The position numbers and the translations under genes were made by a program. This document shows positions 8,787 through 18,206 of a DNA stretch of 64,000 nucleotides, one piece after another (position 1 is the stretch's first letter; every line of letters begins with the position of its first letter). Source of the DNA: Paraburkholderia phenazinium (GTDB taxonomy: Bacteria > Pseudomonadota > Gammaproteobacteria > Burkholderiales > Burkholderiaceae); the NCBI RefSeq assembly GCF_900141745.1, contig NZ_FSRM01000002.1:744001-808000 (forward strand), written 5' to 3'. Under the pieces are notes generated by a model. The model was not told where the DNA came from, made no database searches, and saw nothing but the letters and a program-made list of their open reading frames with translations.

Positions 8787-9260
8787 TCAGATTGGCGTCG
8801 CCAGCAACGTCTGCACGCGCGACGTGTCGTATATCACCCGTTTGCCGCGATAACGCAGTCCGTCCGGCGTGCGCACGATGCGGTCGTAATACTTGCCTGC
8901 CTGATACACGTCCGACTCGCCGTTCGAGCGCGTCTGCACCACGACATAGCTGCTCTCGGTTTCGATCACGCCGTCCTGCTCGCTCGTGATGGTCAGACCC
9001 GAGGTCATATGACGATACGTGTGCTCCTCGAAGATGTTGGCGTGGCGCAGCGACACAACGCGATCTCGCAGCATTTTCTGGTTCGTGCAGTAAATCACGC
9101 CGATCGGCAGTCCCATATCCGCGTTTTCTTTCGGCACGATCTCGTACAGGCAATCTTCGGTGAAGAGCGTGGGCCATGCTTCAAGCCTGTCGTTATCGAG
9201 ATTGCTGATGTACTGGTTCTGCAGCATGTTCACTTCGAACCAAAGCTTCATCTGATCCAT
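8787..9260 (-). CDS. andAd: Anthranilate dioxygenase small (beta) subunit
   Basis: A 157-residue ring-hydroxylating dioxygenase beta subunit with the NTF2-like cone fold. Typical segments are LEAWPTLFTEDCLYEIVPKEN, a mid-protein R-x-T-S-G-L-T-I strand and a C-terminal DRIVRTPDGLRYRGKRVIYD stretch. It has no cofactor and builds the alpha3beta3 oxygenase with the large subunit. It begins 15 bases after the alpha gene and ends 9 bases before the ferredoxin gene. Confidence 0.92.
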   Translation of the reverse strand: MDQMKLWFEVNMLQNQYISNLDNDRLEAWPTLFTEDCLYEIVPKENADMGLPIGVIYCTNQKMLRDRVVSLRHANIFEEHTYRHMTSGLTITSEQDGVIETESSYVVVQTRSNGESDVYQAGKYYDRIVRTPDGLRYRGKRVIYDTSRVQTLLATPI

Positions 9261-9275
9261 TTTGGTATCCTTTAT

Positions 9276-10547
9276 TCAATAGCCCATCAGCTTCTGATAG
9301 CCGACCCAGAAGCGCCGAATCAGGCTTTCCGTGATCACCGTATCCTGCTGGTCCGGGTTGCTGCGCGACATCTCGATCACCGACGCCGCGTCTGCATCGC
9401 GCACCGTGCCGCGTTGCACGAGTTCGGTGGCTTCAGTGTCTTCCATCGAGATATAGCCCGCCGGCCCCACCAGGTTGGCCTGCTTGATGCGCAACTCGCG
9501 CAGTTCAGGCGTATCGTCGGCATAGCCAAAGAAGTGGAAGATCAGTTCGAAGTTGTCCGGGCCTTTAGCCAGCAACTGACGCGCGACGAGCGTGTTGTGA
9601 ATCTGCTGAACCACCAGTTGTGGAAAGATCGGCTGAATATGGTTGGTGGTGTCCTCGTCATATTCGGACACGAGACCGAGGATCGAATCGTCTTCGAGCG
9701 CGAAGCCTTCATCGAACGAGCGGATCTGTTGCTGTTTGTAAGCGGCCGACGTGTCTTCACCGGTCTTCGTCACAGTGATGATGCTGTGCAGGCCGTGCGT
9801 CGCATCGGGAATCGATCGCGCCTTCATCCCGACGCGGAAAATGTTGAAGGTCGTATGGAACAGATGCAGCATGCTGGCGTGATACGGGTCCTTCACGTTC
9901 TCCATATACAGCTTCCAGTTGGAGTTCGAGTATTGCCGCGTGCAGCCGAGGTACTCGATCGGTTTGTGAAAGATCCGGTCGATCCACGGCCGCATTTCCG
10001 CGCCAAGATATTCGGGCAGCGGCGCAACCACGTCGCTGAAGCTGGCGAACACGAGGCCGCGATAGCTCTCGACGCGCAGCTTGCGCAGGCTGTGCTGTCT
10101 CGGGTCAAAGTCGGGTGGCATGCCTGTCATGCCTTTCTGGCCACGCCGGAAAGGCACGCCTAGCAGATTGCCGCTGTTATCGAAACTCCACTGGTGATAC
10201 ACGCACGTATGAGAAGTGGCATTGCCTCGCGCCTTCCGGCACACCGATGCGCCGCGATGCGCGCAACGGTTGACCCAGGCCGAAAGCGAACCGTCTTCGG
10301 TGCGCGTGACGACAACAGGTGTATCGCCGACAAACGTGCTCTTGAAGTCACCCGCATCTGGAATTTCCGCTTCGAGCGCAACGAAGTTCCATGTGGGACC
10401 CCGAAAGATGCGCTCCTGCTCACGCTCGAATACAGCCTGCGAGCTGAATACCTTATAGGGCACGCGTGAACCGTCATCGCGCGGGAACTGCACCAAGTCG
10501 CTGTCCAGCGTATTCCTGAAGATCACAGGCGATTCGACCGTTTCCAT
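9276..10547 (-). CDS. andAc: Anthranilate dioxygenase large (alpha) subunit
   Basis: A 423-residue Rieske non-haem iron oxygenase subunit that dihydroxylates anthranilate to catechol with loss of ammonia and CO2. The Rieske ligands are Cys95/His97 and Cys115/His118. The mononuclear iron site is seen as NVKDPYH-x4-H, with Asp220 bridging and His223/His228 as ligands. I choose the ATG at 10547 (METVES), the start expected for AndAc; a longer frame to 10868 would run over the divergent promoter region. It is the first gene of the operon and is divergent from the AraC-type regulator. No catechol ring-cleavage genes are present in this window, so the lower pathway is elsewhere. Confidence 0.92.
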   Translation of the reverse strand: METVESPVIFRNTLDSDLVQFPRDDGSRVPYKVFSSQAVFEREQERIFRGPTWNFVALEAEIPDAGDFKSTFVGDTPVVVTRTEDGSLSAWVNRCAHRGASVCRKARGNATSHTCVYHQWSFDNSGNLLGVPFRRGQKGMTGMPPDFDPRQHSLRKLRVESYRGLVFASFSDVVAPLPEYLGAEMRPWIDRIFHKPIEYLGCTRQYSNSNWKLYMENVKDPYHASMLHLFHTTFNIFRVGMKARSIPDATHGLHSIITVTKTGEDTSAAYKQQQIRSFDEGFALEDDSILGLVSEYDEDTTNHIQPIFPQLVVQQIHNTLVARQLLAKGPDNFELIFHFFGYADDTPELRELRIKQANLVGPAGYISMEDTEATELVQRGTVRDADAASVIEMSRSNPDQQDTVITESLIRRFWVGYQKLMGY

Positions 10548-10736
10548 GCTATTTTCTCCGCATTGTGAGGGTGCGTTGCGGCAACGGAGTCGTTGCTGCA
10601 TTGCGGAGTTATTTTTGGAGGCAGAAAATCCCGGGTCTATCCGTTTCTGGCCGGACACGCCCGCGATATCCAGTTCCGGCAGCTTTATAAACGATGGCGA
10701 GGTGCGTGGCGTCTGCGCAAGCGCGCTGAAACAATC

Positions 10737-11693
10737 ATGAGATCCGATCCCCGACTTCCCGCATTGCGGCGCCACCGGCTGTTCGAATCGGCCGACCTCG
10801 ACGAGACCCGTGAACTGATTTCGCAGGTCATGCAGCCGCATTCGCTGGTTCCGCAAGGCAATGTGCACGGTCGTTCACACATGGATTTCGTGCGGGTGGG
10901 CAGACTCGGCATTGGCACGATTCACTTCGGTGGCGCCATACAGGTGGATGTCGAAGCGGTCGACGGATACTTCCTGATGATGTTTTGCGTGGCCGGCCAT
11001 GCGGAAGTCCTCGCGGCGGGCAGGAAGATTGTCGTGGACGACCAGCGCGTCGTCATTCGCGCTCCTGGCGAGTCCTTTAGCGCGTTGCTATCGCCCGATT
11101 GCGAGCAGTTGATCATGCGGATCGACCCAGCTTCGCTCACCGACGACACGGCTTCCCTAATTGGCGCGGAAACGTCCGTATCGCTGGCAAGCGGTCCGAT
11201 GCGCGCGTGGAAAGAACAACTAAAACTTGTCGCCAGTTCAGGCGACCTGCTGAACACTGCCGCCCATAACCCGACCGTCGGGGCACACGTCGAATCCTTG
11301 CTGATCGGTCTGCTGTGCGGTTACGAGTCGCGGCGCGGCGGATCGCCCCCACCCACCATCGCTCCACAGTTCGTTCGGCGGGCCGAAGAGTTCATGGCTG
11401 CCAACCTGAGTGCGCCCATCCAGTTACCTGAAATTGCAGGCGCCGCGGGCGTGCCAGTGAGAACGCTTTCCGAGGGATTTCTGCGCTTTCGTCATACCAG
11501 CCCGATCAACCTGTTGCGACAGATGCGTCTTGATCGCGCGCGTCAGATCATTCGTGAGAGCACGGCCGAGTTACGCGTCGCGACAATCGCGCTGGATTGC
11601 GGCTTTACCCACCTCGGACGGTTTGCGCAAGGCTATCGTGAACGCTTCGGCGAACTGCCATCGGAAACACCGCGGCGCGGTCAGCTTCGCTGA
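10737..11693 (+). CDS. andR: AraC/XylS-family regulator of the and operon
   Basis: A 318-residue AraC/XylS activator. The N-terminal part is a cupin-like effector domain of the AraC_binding_2 kind. The C-terminal 100 residues hold two helix-turn-helix motifs (PIQLPEIAGAAGVPVRTLSEGF and VATIALDCGFTHLGRFAQGYRERFGELPSE). The start at ATG 10737 (MRSDPRL) is preferred to a longer frame that overlaps the divergent control region. Divergence from andAc, with 189 bases between starts, matches the known andR arrangement, in which the protein activates the dioxygenase operon in response to anthranilate. It converges with the amino-acid ABC ATPase gene. Confidence 0.87.
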   Translation: MRSDPRLPALRRHRLFESADLDETRELISQVMQPHSLVPQGNVHGRSHMDFVRVGRLGIGTIHFGGAIQVDVEAVDGYFLMMFCVAGHAEVLAAGRKIVVDDQRVVIRAPGESFSALLSPDCEQLIMRIDPASLTDDTASLIGAETSVSLASGPMRAWKEQLKLVASSGDLLNTAAHNPTVGAHVESLLIGLLCGYESRRGGSPPPTIAPQFVRRAEEFMAANLSAPIQLPEIAGAAGVPVRTLSEGFLRFRHTSPINLLRQMRLDRARQIIRESTAELRVATIALDCGFTHLGRFAQGYRERFGELPSETPRRGQLR

Positions 11694-11751
11694 GTGCACG
11701 TGGCCAATCTGAATCTGATTGCGTAGCACCGCTTGCTTTAATGCTCCCGGT

Positions 11752-12477
11752 TCAGTGCCGGATATCAGAAACAAACTTTCGTGCGCGTGGATGCTCGGGA
11801 TTGGCAAAGAAGTCGTCCGGCTTGGCACGCTCAAGGACCGTACCCTCGTCCATAAACAAGATGCGATCCGCTACTTCACGAGCAAACCCCATCTCGTGCG
11901 TGACGCAAATCATCGTCATACCGTCTCTCGCCAGCTGTTTCATTACCTGTAGTACCTCGCCGACCATCTCTGGGTCGAGTGCGCTTGTGGGTTCATCAAA
12001 CAACATTACCGGCGGTTGCATCGCAAGTGCTCGTGCGATCGCCGCGCGCTGCTGCTGACCACCGGACAGTTGGCCCGGGTATGCGTCAGCTTTGTGGGCC
12101 ATTCCCACCTTTTGCAAGAGGGTCATCGCGTGATCGCGCGCTTCGCTCGAAGTAGCGCCGCGAACATCCATCGGGGCGAGCATCAGGTTACGAAGTACGC
12201 TCATGTGCGGAAAAAGGTTGAAATGTTGAAACACGAACCCGATCTCGCTACGTAACTTGTTAACATTGACGCCGCTTGCATGGATGTCACGGCCATTAAC
12301 TGTTATGCGACCTTTGTTAATCGGCTCAAGCCGATTGATCGTGCGTATGAGGGTCGATTTCCCCGAGCCCGAAGGTCCGCAGATCACAACCACCTCTCCC
12401 TTCGCGACGGTCTCATGAACCTCGTGCAAGGCCCTGTACTCGCCATACCATTTCTCGACATTCTCAAACGTAATCAT
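11752..12477 (-). CDS. Polar amino-acid ABC transporter ATPase
   Basis: A 241-residue ABC ATPase of the GlnQ/GltL/HisP group. Walker A is GPSGSGKST (about residues 34-42), the signature is [15 protein letters not shown], Walker B is [12 protein letters not shown], and the switch histidine lies in [11 protein letters not shown]. It energises uptake through the two adjacent permeases. It is the last gene of a minus-strand set of binding protein, permease, permease and ATPase, and it directly abuts the permease stop (one gene ends at 12478, this begins at 12477). Confidence 0.93.
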   Translation of the reverse strand: MITFENVEKWYGEYRALHEVHETVAKGEVVVICGPSGSGKSTLIRTINRLEPINKGRITVNGRDIHASGVNVNKLRSEIGFVFQHFNLFPHMSVLRNLMLAPMDVRGATSSEARDHAMTLLQKVGMAHKADAYPGQLSGGQQQRAAIARALAMQPPVMLFDEPTSALDPEMVGEVLQVMKQLARDGMTMICVTHEMGFAREVADRILFMDEGTVLERAKPDDFFANPEHPRARKFVSDIRH

Positions 12478-13212
12478 TTATGCCCTCGCTATGATGGCCG
12501 ACTTTACGCGTACTCCAGTTCGCTCACGGCGCGCCTGTATACGCCGCTCCAAACGAGTCATGGCTTGCCCCAACGACCAGCAGATCAGGAAGTATGTGAC
12601 CGCGAGGATCGCGTAGACCTGGAATGGTTTGGTCAACAACTGAATGTTGATTTGGTATGCCGAATACGTCAATTCATTGAGACTGATGATATAGCCGAGC
12701 GACGTATTCTTAACAAGGTTAATAAACTGGTTCAGGATGCTTGGGAGCATGTGAAAAAGCGCCTGCGGCAGTACGACACGCCGCATGACTTGAAACCCAT
12801 TGAGTCCTAGTGATCTGGCAGCTTCAATCTGGCCTTTCGGGATTGCCTGGATACCTGCCCGGATGACCTCGCCCATGAAGGCCAGTTCATAGACGACCAG
12901 AGCACAGAGAACTGTTGTCAACGCTGAGACACTACGTCCAGTCACAAGGGGAACAATAAAATAGGCCCAAAAGATGATCATGAGCACCGGCAACCCGCGG
13001 ATCAGGTGTACCGCGATAGACACCGGTAGATAAATGACAGGGTAGGTACTAGTGCGTGCTATGCCTACCAACACAGCAAGCGGGAAAGAGATGACCAGTC
13101 CCGCGACCGCCAGACACAATGTGAGTGCCAGGCCCCCCAGAGGTCCCAGTGGGAATTGCCCAACCAGTAGCAGCAAACCATAATCGTGAAGGATTCTAAA
13201 GATGTCGGTCAT
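12478..13212 (-). CDS. Polar amino-acid ABC transporter permease
   Basis: A 244-residue inner-membrane permease of the HisM/GltK/GlnP type. It has about five hydrophobic helices and the EAA loop near residue 150 (GQIEAARSLGLNGFQVMRRVVLPQA) that couples to the ATPase. Two bases separate it from the upstream permease. With its partner it forms the heterodimeric channel. The substrate is likely glutamate, glutamine, aspartate or a related polar amino acid. Confidence 0.92.
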   Translation of the reverse strand: MTDIFRILHDYGLLLLVGQFPLGPLGGLALTLCLAVAGLVISFPLAVLVGIARTSTYPVIYLPVSIAVHLIRGLPVLMIIFWAYFIVPLVTGRSVSALTTVLCALVVYELAFMGEVIRAGIQAIPKGQIEAARSLGLNGFQVMRRVVLPQALFHMLPSILNQFINLVKNTSLGYIISLNELTYSAYQINIQLLTKPFQVYAILAVTYFLICWSLGQAMTRLERRIQARRERTGVRVKSAIIARA

Positions 13213-13213
13213 A

Positions 13214-13915
13214 TCAATGTGCCCCGTCTGTATTCAGGCGCTTCGACCAGACGTTTCCTAGCCCCATAATCACGAATGACACGACCCAATAGAAGATCGA
13301 TGCGACAGCAAACGCTTCGAACGTTCGAAAGCTCTCATTCTCCACTTGCTGACTCGCGTAGGTCATCTCAGCGACCCCTATGGCCATCGCGAGGCTGGTG
13401 GACTTGAATAGCCCAAGTGACTGGTTTACGAGAGGTGGAGCGGCGACTTTAAGGGCCTGTGGCAGGATGACCTTCCTCATTGAAGAAACGTAGCTCATTC
13501 CAAGCGCACGTGCCGCTTCCAGTTGCGCCGGCGGCAGCGAACGTATGCCACTGCGCAGGTCCTCCGACATGTAGGCAGCGACATTGAGCGAGAGCGCAAT
13601 GGCGGCAAAGATGAACTCGCTGTTGCCAGTGTTGTTAATCAGTTGCTGCCACGTTACCGGCAGTAGTTGTGGTACCCCGAAATACCAGACGAACAACTGC
13701 ACCAATCCGGGCACGTTACGATGGTAGCCAACAAAGCCCGCAGCAGCACCCGCCAGAAAACGCACGCCGGATGACCGAACGGCCGCCACGATTAGCGACA
13801 GCAGGAAGCCGATCACCCACGACGAAGCAAACAGGAGCAACGTGTGAACGGCTCCCGACAAGAACAAGTCCAGGTATCGGCCATGGAGTACAGCAGAGAA
13901 ATTTAGAGATAGCAC
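13214..13915 (-). CDS. Polar amino-acid ABC transporter permease
   Basis: A 233-residue second permease of the same transporter (GltJ-like). Hydrophobic helices surround the EAA loop (AQLEAARALGMSYVSSMRKVILPQAL). It follows the binding-protein gene by 37 bases and precedes the second permease by one. A QxxxWYFGVPQLLP-like N-terminal region is typical of the GltJ side of the pair. Confidence 0.9.
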   Translation of the reverse strand: MLSLNFSAVLHGRYLDLFLSGAVHTLLLFASSWVIGFLLSLIVAAVRSSGVRFLAGAAAGFVGYHRNVPGLVQLFVWYFGVPQLLPVTWQQLINNTGNSEFIFAAIALSLNVAAYMSEDLRSGIRSLPPAQLEAARALGMSYVSSMRKVILPQALKVAAPPLVNQSLGLFKSTSLAMAIGVAEMTYASQQVENESFRTFEAFAVASIFYWVVSFVIMGLGNVWSKRLNTDGAH

Positions 13916-13952
13916 TTTCGTAGCCTTGATAGGCGGTCAACTGATCCGTTAC

Positions 13953-14780
13953 TCAAAGCGCGGAGATCGGGATCAAATTCCCTCGAGGAATGTTGAACTT
14001 CGTTTGTGGTCCGTACCATTTGTTCCACAACGCATCCAGCTCTCCGGACGCCTGCATGTCCTGAAGTGCCCTGTTGACGGCCGCGAGCAATTCGGGTTCT
14101 CCCTTCTTCACGCCCAGGCAGGTTGGCTCATGCGCCAGATCTTCGTCCAGGAACTTATACTTGCCGCCCGATTCGTTAACAAAGCGCAATCCCGAAGCCA
14201 TCCCGATGGCGAAGCCCTGGACTTTTCCCTGCTGCAGCGCAAGAAATTGCGATGCGTTGTCCTGGAATGTAACGACCTCGGCAGACGGAATCACCCGGTG
14301 CGCATAGAGTTCAGGTGTAGACCCTTTCTCGGTGCTAATTCTTTTGCCGGCGAGGTCTGAAAACTTTGTGATGCCGGAATCGCTCGCGACGATAATTTTC
14401 AAAGGGATTTGATAGTGCGAAGAAGTAAAGGCCACCTGCTCAGCACGCTCTTTAGTGTATCCAAACGCAGCAGCAACCAGGTCCACCCGGCCAAGAGCTA
14501 GTTCGGGGATACGTGCTTCAACGGTGATCGGCTTGTGCACCATCTGTACACCCAGATGTTTGGCTATAGCCGCGCATGTATCGACGTCAAAACCTACGTA
14601 TTGGCGTGTCGTCGGGTCCTGATACGCGAGCGGCTGTGACCCTGACAGAGTGGCGCATGTCAGACTACCTCCAGCCTGTATATCCTTAAGCCGGTCAGCA
14701 TGTGCAATGCTGGCCATACCCAGCGTTGCAATGAGAAACAGACAAGTGAAACGGGAAATTGCGACGATAGTACGAAGCAT
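13953..14780 (-). CDS. ABC transporter amino-acid-binding protein
   Basis: A 275-residue periplasmic solute-binding protein of family 3. The signal peptide runs to about AHA|DRLKD. The mature part carries SLTCATLSGSQPLAYQD, the family-3 pattern GFDVDTCAAIAKHLG, and a later L-x-L-G-R-V-D-L-V-A segment. It captures polar amino acids for the permease pair encoded next. The upstream gene on the same strand is a PLP enzyme 109 bases away. That gap has a plausible promoter (TTCAAT-16-CATAAT on the minus strand near 14850-14880), so the transporter may have its own start. Confidence 0.9.
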   Translation of the reverse strand: MLRTIVAISRFTCLFLIATLGMASIAHADRLKDIQAGGSLTCATLSGSQPLAYQDPTTRQYVGFDVDTCAAIAKHLGVQMVHKPITVEARIPELALGRVDLVAAAFGYTKERAEQVAFTSSHYQIPLKIIVASDSGITKFSDLAGKRISTEKGSTPELYAHRVIPSAEVVTFQDNASQFLALQQGKVQGFAIGMASGLRFVNESGGKYKFLDEDLAHEPTCLGVKKGEPELLAAVNRALQDMQASGELDALWNKWYGPQTKFNIPRGNLIPISAL

Positions 14781-14889
14781 GGCTTATGTCTCCTCCAGAT
14801 GGAACGCGGATTCGGATGGGTTTATTGTGAGGTTGGACATCGAATTCGCTATTATGAAAATGCCGCATCTGCATTGAATTGCATCGCGC

Positions 14890-16218
14890 TTAGCCGGGCG
14901 GCGTTGCGGCATCATCGATGCTCGTGGCTGCAAGGCGATTGTTGAGTGTGCTGAGTTCGGCAGACGCTTTGAGGAATTTATCGATGTCGTCGGCGCGGTG
15001 GCAATGTAGTGGAGACACACGCACCGCACCTGATAGTCCGAACGATTCCAACATTCGCCTGGAGTACAGACTCGTGGTGACTCGTTCATATACGATGACG
15101 CCGCGGCGTTCGTATTCTCTGACCGCGCTGGCGGGGTCGAGATGCCGGAAACCTATTGAGACAATGAGGTCGCGCTTGGTCAGGTCTTTATAGTCGAGGT
15201 GCACTATTGTATTTGGCAGATGACGGAGACCAGGGAATGTTTCGGTACCCTCCAGCATCCGCCATAATAGCGCTCGCTCATGCAACTCGATCCCGTTCAT
15301 ACCGGCTGCAAACTGCGCGCGCCGGTCACCGCGATTCCCCAGCTGGACTCCTAACCAACAAACGTAATTCACTATTTCCGTCAACACTGCAAACTGCCAC
15401 GGTGCTGAGCTGCCAAGATCCCAATAGTCGGAGGGTTTACCAGCAAGCTGATCGTGCGAAAGATTTGCGGCTCGTTCAGATAACCAGCAGAAACCTGAGC
15501 CTCGCGCGCCGAAGAACTTGTATGGCGCTATATTGATGCCATCAACCGGAGCTCTCTGCAGATCGATGATCCCATGGGGTGCGTGTTGTACAGCGTCAAC
15601 GACGATGAACAGGTCATGTTTGACTGCCCGTGACCGTCGCACGATCTCTTCAATGTCGAGCTTCGCACCGGAGATATTCGAGGCCTGAATGACGCAAAGT
15701 ACACATGTGTCGCCGTCGATCAGCCTAACGATGTCTTCTACGTCGACCCCGCCCGTCACCGGATTGCTTGGGGCTACGCGCAACTCGCGCCCAAGCTTTG
15801 CGGCATACGTCGACATAGCATCGAACGAAGACGGATGTTCCAGGACTGTAGTGACCATGTTGCGACCGGGCACGTTTTCCGCGATCGCACGGATCATCGC
15901 GAACATGGCGGCCGTGGCGGTGAGTGACGCGTATACAGCGCCACCGGTTGTGTTAAGGATAACCCGGAGGTCATCGGCGCCGTGTTGCTGAATCTGCTTC
16001 AGCAAATCGGCTGTCTCATGGATTCGACCGGAAGAATCGGGCATCCGATCGGTGCGGACCAACACTTCAAGGGCAGCCTTCAGCCTGAGTGACCCGCCCG
16101 CATTCTCAAAATATAGCCTGGGTTTACCCTGTGCATCGTCGTCGACCAGCATGAAACGGTCTCTGATCTGATCCTGCAAGTCGGCCGGGAAAAATCGGCC
16201 CTGGACGTCGCTTTCCAT
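14890..16218 (-). CDS. Aminotransferase class V-fold PLP enzyme
   Basis: A 442-residue pyridoxal-phosphate enzyme of the class V aminotransferase / cysteine-desulfurase fold. The PLP Asp lies in VVDAVQHAPHG (about residue 208). The Schiff-base Lys lies in NIAPYKFFGARGSG (about 234), where ordinary desulfurases have S/T-x-H-K. An N-terminal YFENAGGSL segment matches the Y-L-D-N-A-G entry motif. I start at ATG 16218 (MESDVQGRFF). Because it precedes an amino-acid ABC transporter and is divergent from a LysR gene, it probably acts on the imported amino acid as a lyase, desulfurase or aminotransferase. The exact reaction is unknown. Confidence 0.85.
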   Translation of the reverse strand: MESDVQGRFFPADLQDQIRDRFMLVDDDAQGKPRLYFENAGGSLRLKAALEVLVRTDRMPDSSGRIHETADLLKQIQQHGADDLRVILNTTGGAVYASLTATAAMFAMIRAIAENVPGRNMVTTVLEHPSSFDAMSTYAAKLGRELRVAPSNPVTGGVDVEDIVRLIDGDTCVLCVIQASNISGAKLDIEEIVRRSRAVKHDLFIVVDAVQHAPHGIIDLQRAPVDGINIAPYKFFGARGSGFCWLSERAANLSHDQLAGKPSDYWDLGSSAPWQFAVLTEIVNYVCWLGVQLGNRGDRRAQFAAGMNGIELHERALLWRMLEGTETFPGLRHLPNTIVHLDYKDLTKRDLIVSIGFRHLDPASAVREYERRGVIVYERVTTSLYSRRMLESFGLSGAVRVSPLHCHRADDIDKFLKASAELSTLNNRLAATSIDDAATPPG

Positions 16219-16394
16219 TAGGTAATCACTCACGATGAACAAAGTGCGTAGACACGAGTTGTGGAGGCGCCCTCTCAGGGTCAACTGGACTTCGAGCGCC
16301 CGAGTGCTTTATGTTGCTGGGATTATCGGAGCGAAGTCAGGCATCACCAAACGACATTTTTGCCGAACACCCCATTCCTTTTTTTCCTGCTCAT

Positions 16395-17324
16395 ATGTCA
16401 ATACGCAGCTCAGCCGTAAACATTACGTTCAAGCAACTCGAGGCTTTTCTCGTGAGTGCCAAAGCGCGAAGCTTCAGTGCAGCAGCATCGACATTGCACA
16501 CAACCCAATCCGCCGTGTCCAAGAGGGTGGCCGAGATCGAACGAAGTATCGGAGCCACGCTACTGCACCGCAGCACGGGTGGGCTTGAACTCACGATAGC
16601 TGGACGCGAGCTACTGCCCTTGGCGGAAGAGTCACAGCGTCTGCTTGCCCGTATCGAACACGAGGTTGGTTCCGAGCGTGAACTGCGTGGGCTTTACAGA
16701 ATTGGAGTCACGGAGCTTATCGCGCTGACGTGGCTGACCAGCTTCATCCAGGAGCTTCGCGCGCTATATCCGAGGCTTATGCTGGAGCCCGTTGTCGACG
16801 TAGGACTGAAGCTTTTCGATGACGTACAACTGAACCGATTAGACCTAGCAATCATGCCCGGTAAGGACTGGGGCGAGCAGTTCATATCGTTGAAGGTAGG
16901 ACAAGTCGAGGACTACTGGGTTGCCAGTCCCTCATTGGATATTCCGGATCGCCCCCTTCTTCCGCATGAGTTTGCTGAGTATCCCATCCTTGAAGAGTCT
17001 CAAGGCGCCTCAAAAAATCTCTTCTACGCTCCGTGGCGCGCCGAGCATGGATTCCGCTTCAACCGGGTGTTCGCGACAAACAGCACGCCCGTACTGCGCG
17101 AGCTTACGATTGGGGGACTCGGCATTAGCCAGCTTGCTCTGGACTACGTGGCGGCAGACATAGCGGAAGGACGCCTTCGGATTGTGAGATGCGAGCCTAT
17201 GCCGCCGCCTATGGTTTACAGCGCGGTATTCAAGGCTGATGGCGGATCCTGCTACGCTTTGACACGGGTCGCAGAGATTGCAGCAAAGATGTGCAACTTT
17301 AAGCGCCGCGTTGACGGTCAATAG
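16395..17324 (+). CDS. LysR-family transcriptional regulator
   Basis: A 309-residue LTTR. The DNA-binding domain (TFKQLEAFLVSAKARSFSAAAS, TTQSAVSKRVAEIE, LLHRSTGGLELT) is followed by a LysR substrate-binding domain. I choose ATG 16395 (MSIRSSAV); the longer frame from 16311 overlaps the control region. It is divergent from the PLP enzyme and the amino-acid transporter and probably controls both, with the amino acid or its product as inducer. It is the last conventional gene before the accessory island. Confidence 0.9.
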   Translation: MSIRSSAVNITFKQLEAFLVSAKARSFSAAASTLHTTQSAVSKRVAEIERSIGATLLHRSTGGLELTIAGRELLPLAEESQRLLARIEHEVGSERELRGLYRIGVTELIALTWLTSFIQELRALYPRLMLEPVVDVGLKLFDDVQLNRLDLAIMPGKDWGEQFISLKVGQVEDYWVASPSLDIPDRPLLPHEFAEYPILEESQGASKNLFYAPWRAEHGFRFNRVFATNSTPVLRELTIGGLGISQLALDYVAADIAEGRLRIVRCEPMPPPMVYSAVFKADGGSCYALTRVAEIAAKMCNFKRRVDGQ

Positions 17325-17945
17325 GTTGGCTGGACGCTAAAAACGCCACCCATTCCGCAACAGAGGAAATTCCCTGTGAAAGGATCAGTCGGAAGTGCCG
17401 CTCGACGCTGCCGGCACTGCGTCAACGTCGAGCATGACGCAATACTTCCTGTCTAGCTACTGCCGCCGAAAACAGAACTGAACACACCGATGCATCGTTG
17501 ACGCGATTGTCAGGGACCAACGCCATAAGATCTGTGCACCAGCGCTGCGGTACGCCAGTCCGCAATGGACGTCGCATACCCACACAACGCATGCATTGCC
17601 TCGGGGTTCTGAGTTGACCACCGTCAGAGACCATCAACGCCACGAATCGATTTCAACGATCTCATTCTCTCTGCATAACAACGAGATCAAACGTGTCGGG
17701 TAACTCAGTCGGCGGTTCGCGACTCGATAGTTGACACATTCTCAAACGTACGCCGGTGACACTTTCAATGCGCTTTCCCTGCCTACTGAATTTCAGCCGA
17801 TTTCGGCAGAATCGTCGATGATGACGTCTATGTCAGTCTGGACGCAGGTCGAACGGAGCGATTGACTCTGATCGACCCGAAGCGGGCCTTCAGATTTCCC
17901 GAAAGCGGCCGTTCAACAGTCTGAGATGTCTCGGATCAAAATATC
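17325..17945. other. Gene-free left edge of the accessory island
   Basis: About 620 bases with no convincing reading frame of normal Burkholderia codon use. A stretch near 17730-17830 has short inverted words (for example CGATTTCGGCAG next to a CAGCCGATTTC copy) that could be an insertion-sequence remnant. I could not identify terminal repeats. Confidence 0.4.
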
Positions 17946-18206
17946 ATGTTTACGCCAGAGTTTTCTGCAACCGACGCCACAGAACACACGCTGATCGCCA
18001 ATCACTATGTCGAGACGGAAGATGCACTGAACCTAAGCGTTGCGTTCGTACGGGCGCGGATACTTTTTGGCCGACAACACGTGCCTCTGCCGACAAGGTT
18101 TGTGGCGCACTATGACGTGCGTGGACAAACGGTTGTGGACGATCTGGAGGGTCGGCTGGAAAAAGCGCTCGGAGACGTCGCCGAGGTTCGGGTGAAGCGG
18201 TCGTGA
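17946..18206 (+). CDS. Small protein of unknown function
   Basis: An 86-residue protein starting at ATG 17946. It is mixed alpha/beta in appearance: an N-terminal AT-E-HTLIANHYVETEDAL segment, a basic middle with ARILFGRQHVPLP, a strand-like FVAHYDVRGQTVVDDL, and a charged C-terminal helix (EGRLEKALGDVAEVRVKRS). I do not recognise the family. Its TGA overlaps a GTG start of a second small frame (GTGA), so the two are probably translated together. No membrane segment or signal is visible. Confidence 0.5.
   Translation: MFTPEFSATDATEHTLIANHYVETEDALNLSVAFVRARILFGRQHVPLPTRFVAHYDVRGQTVVDDLEGRLEKALGDVAEVRVKRS

Noticed and set aside
9009..10163. A 384-codon plus-strand frame
   Set aside because: It is the complement of the anthranilate dioxygenase alpha and beta genes, which carry all their catalytic motifs on the minus strand.
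12280..12810. A 176-codon plus-strand frame
   Set aside because: It lies across the amino-acid ABC ATPase and permease genes on the opposite strand and has no domain features.
17422..17643. A 73-codon minus-strand frame at the left island edge
   Set aside because: It has an Arg/Cys-rich, irregular composition and no ribosome site. I treat the stretch as non-coding.
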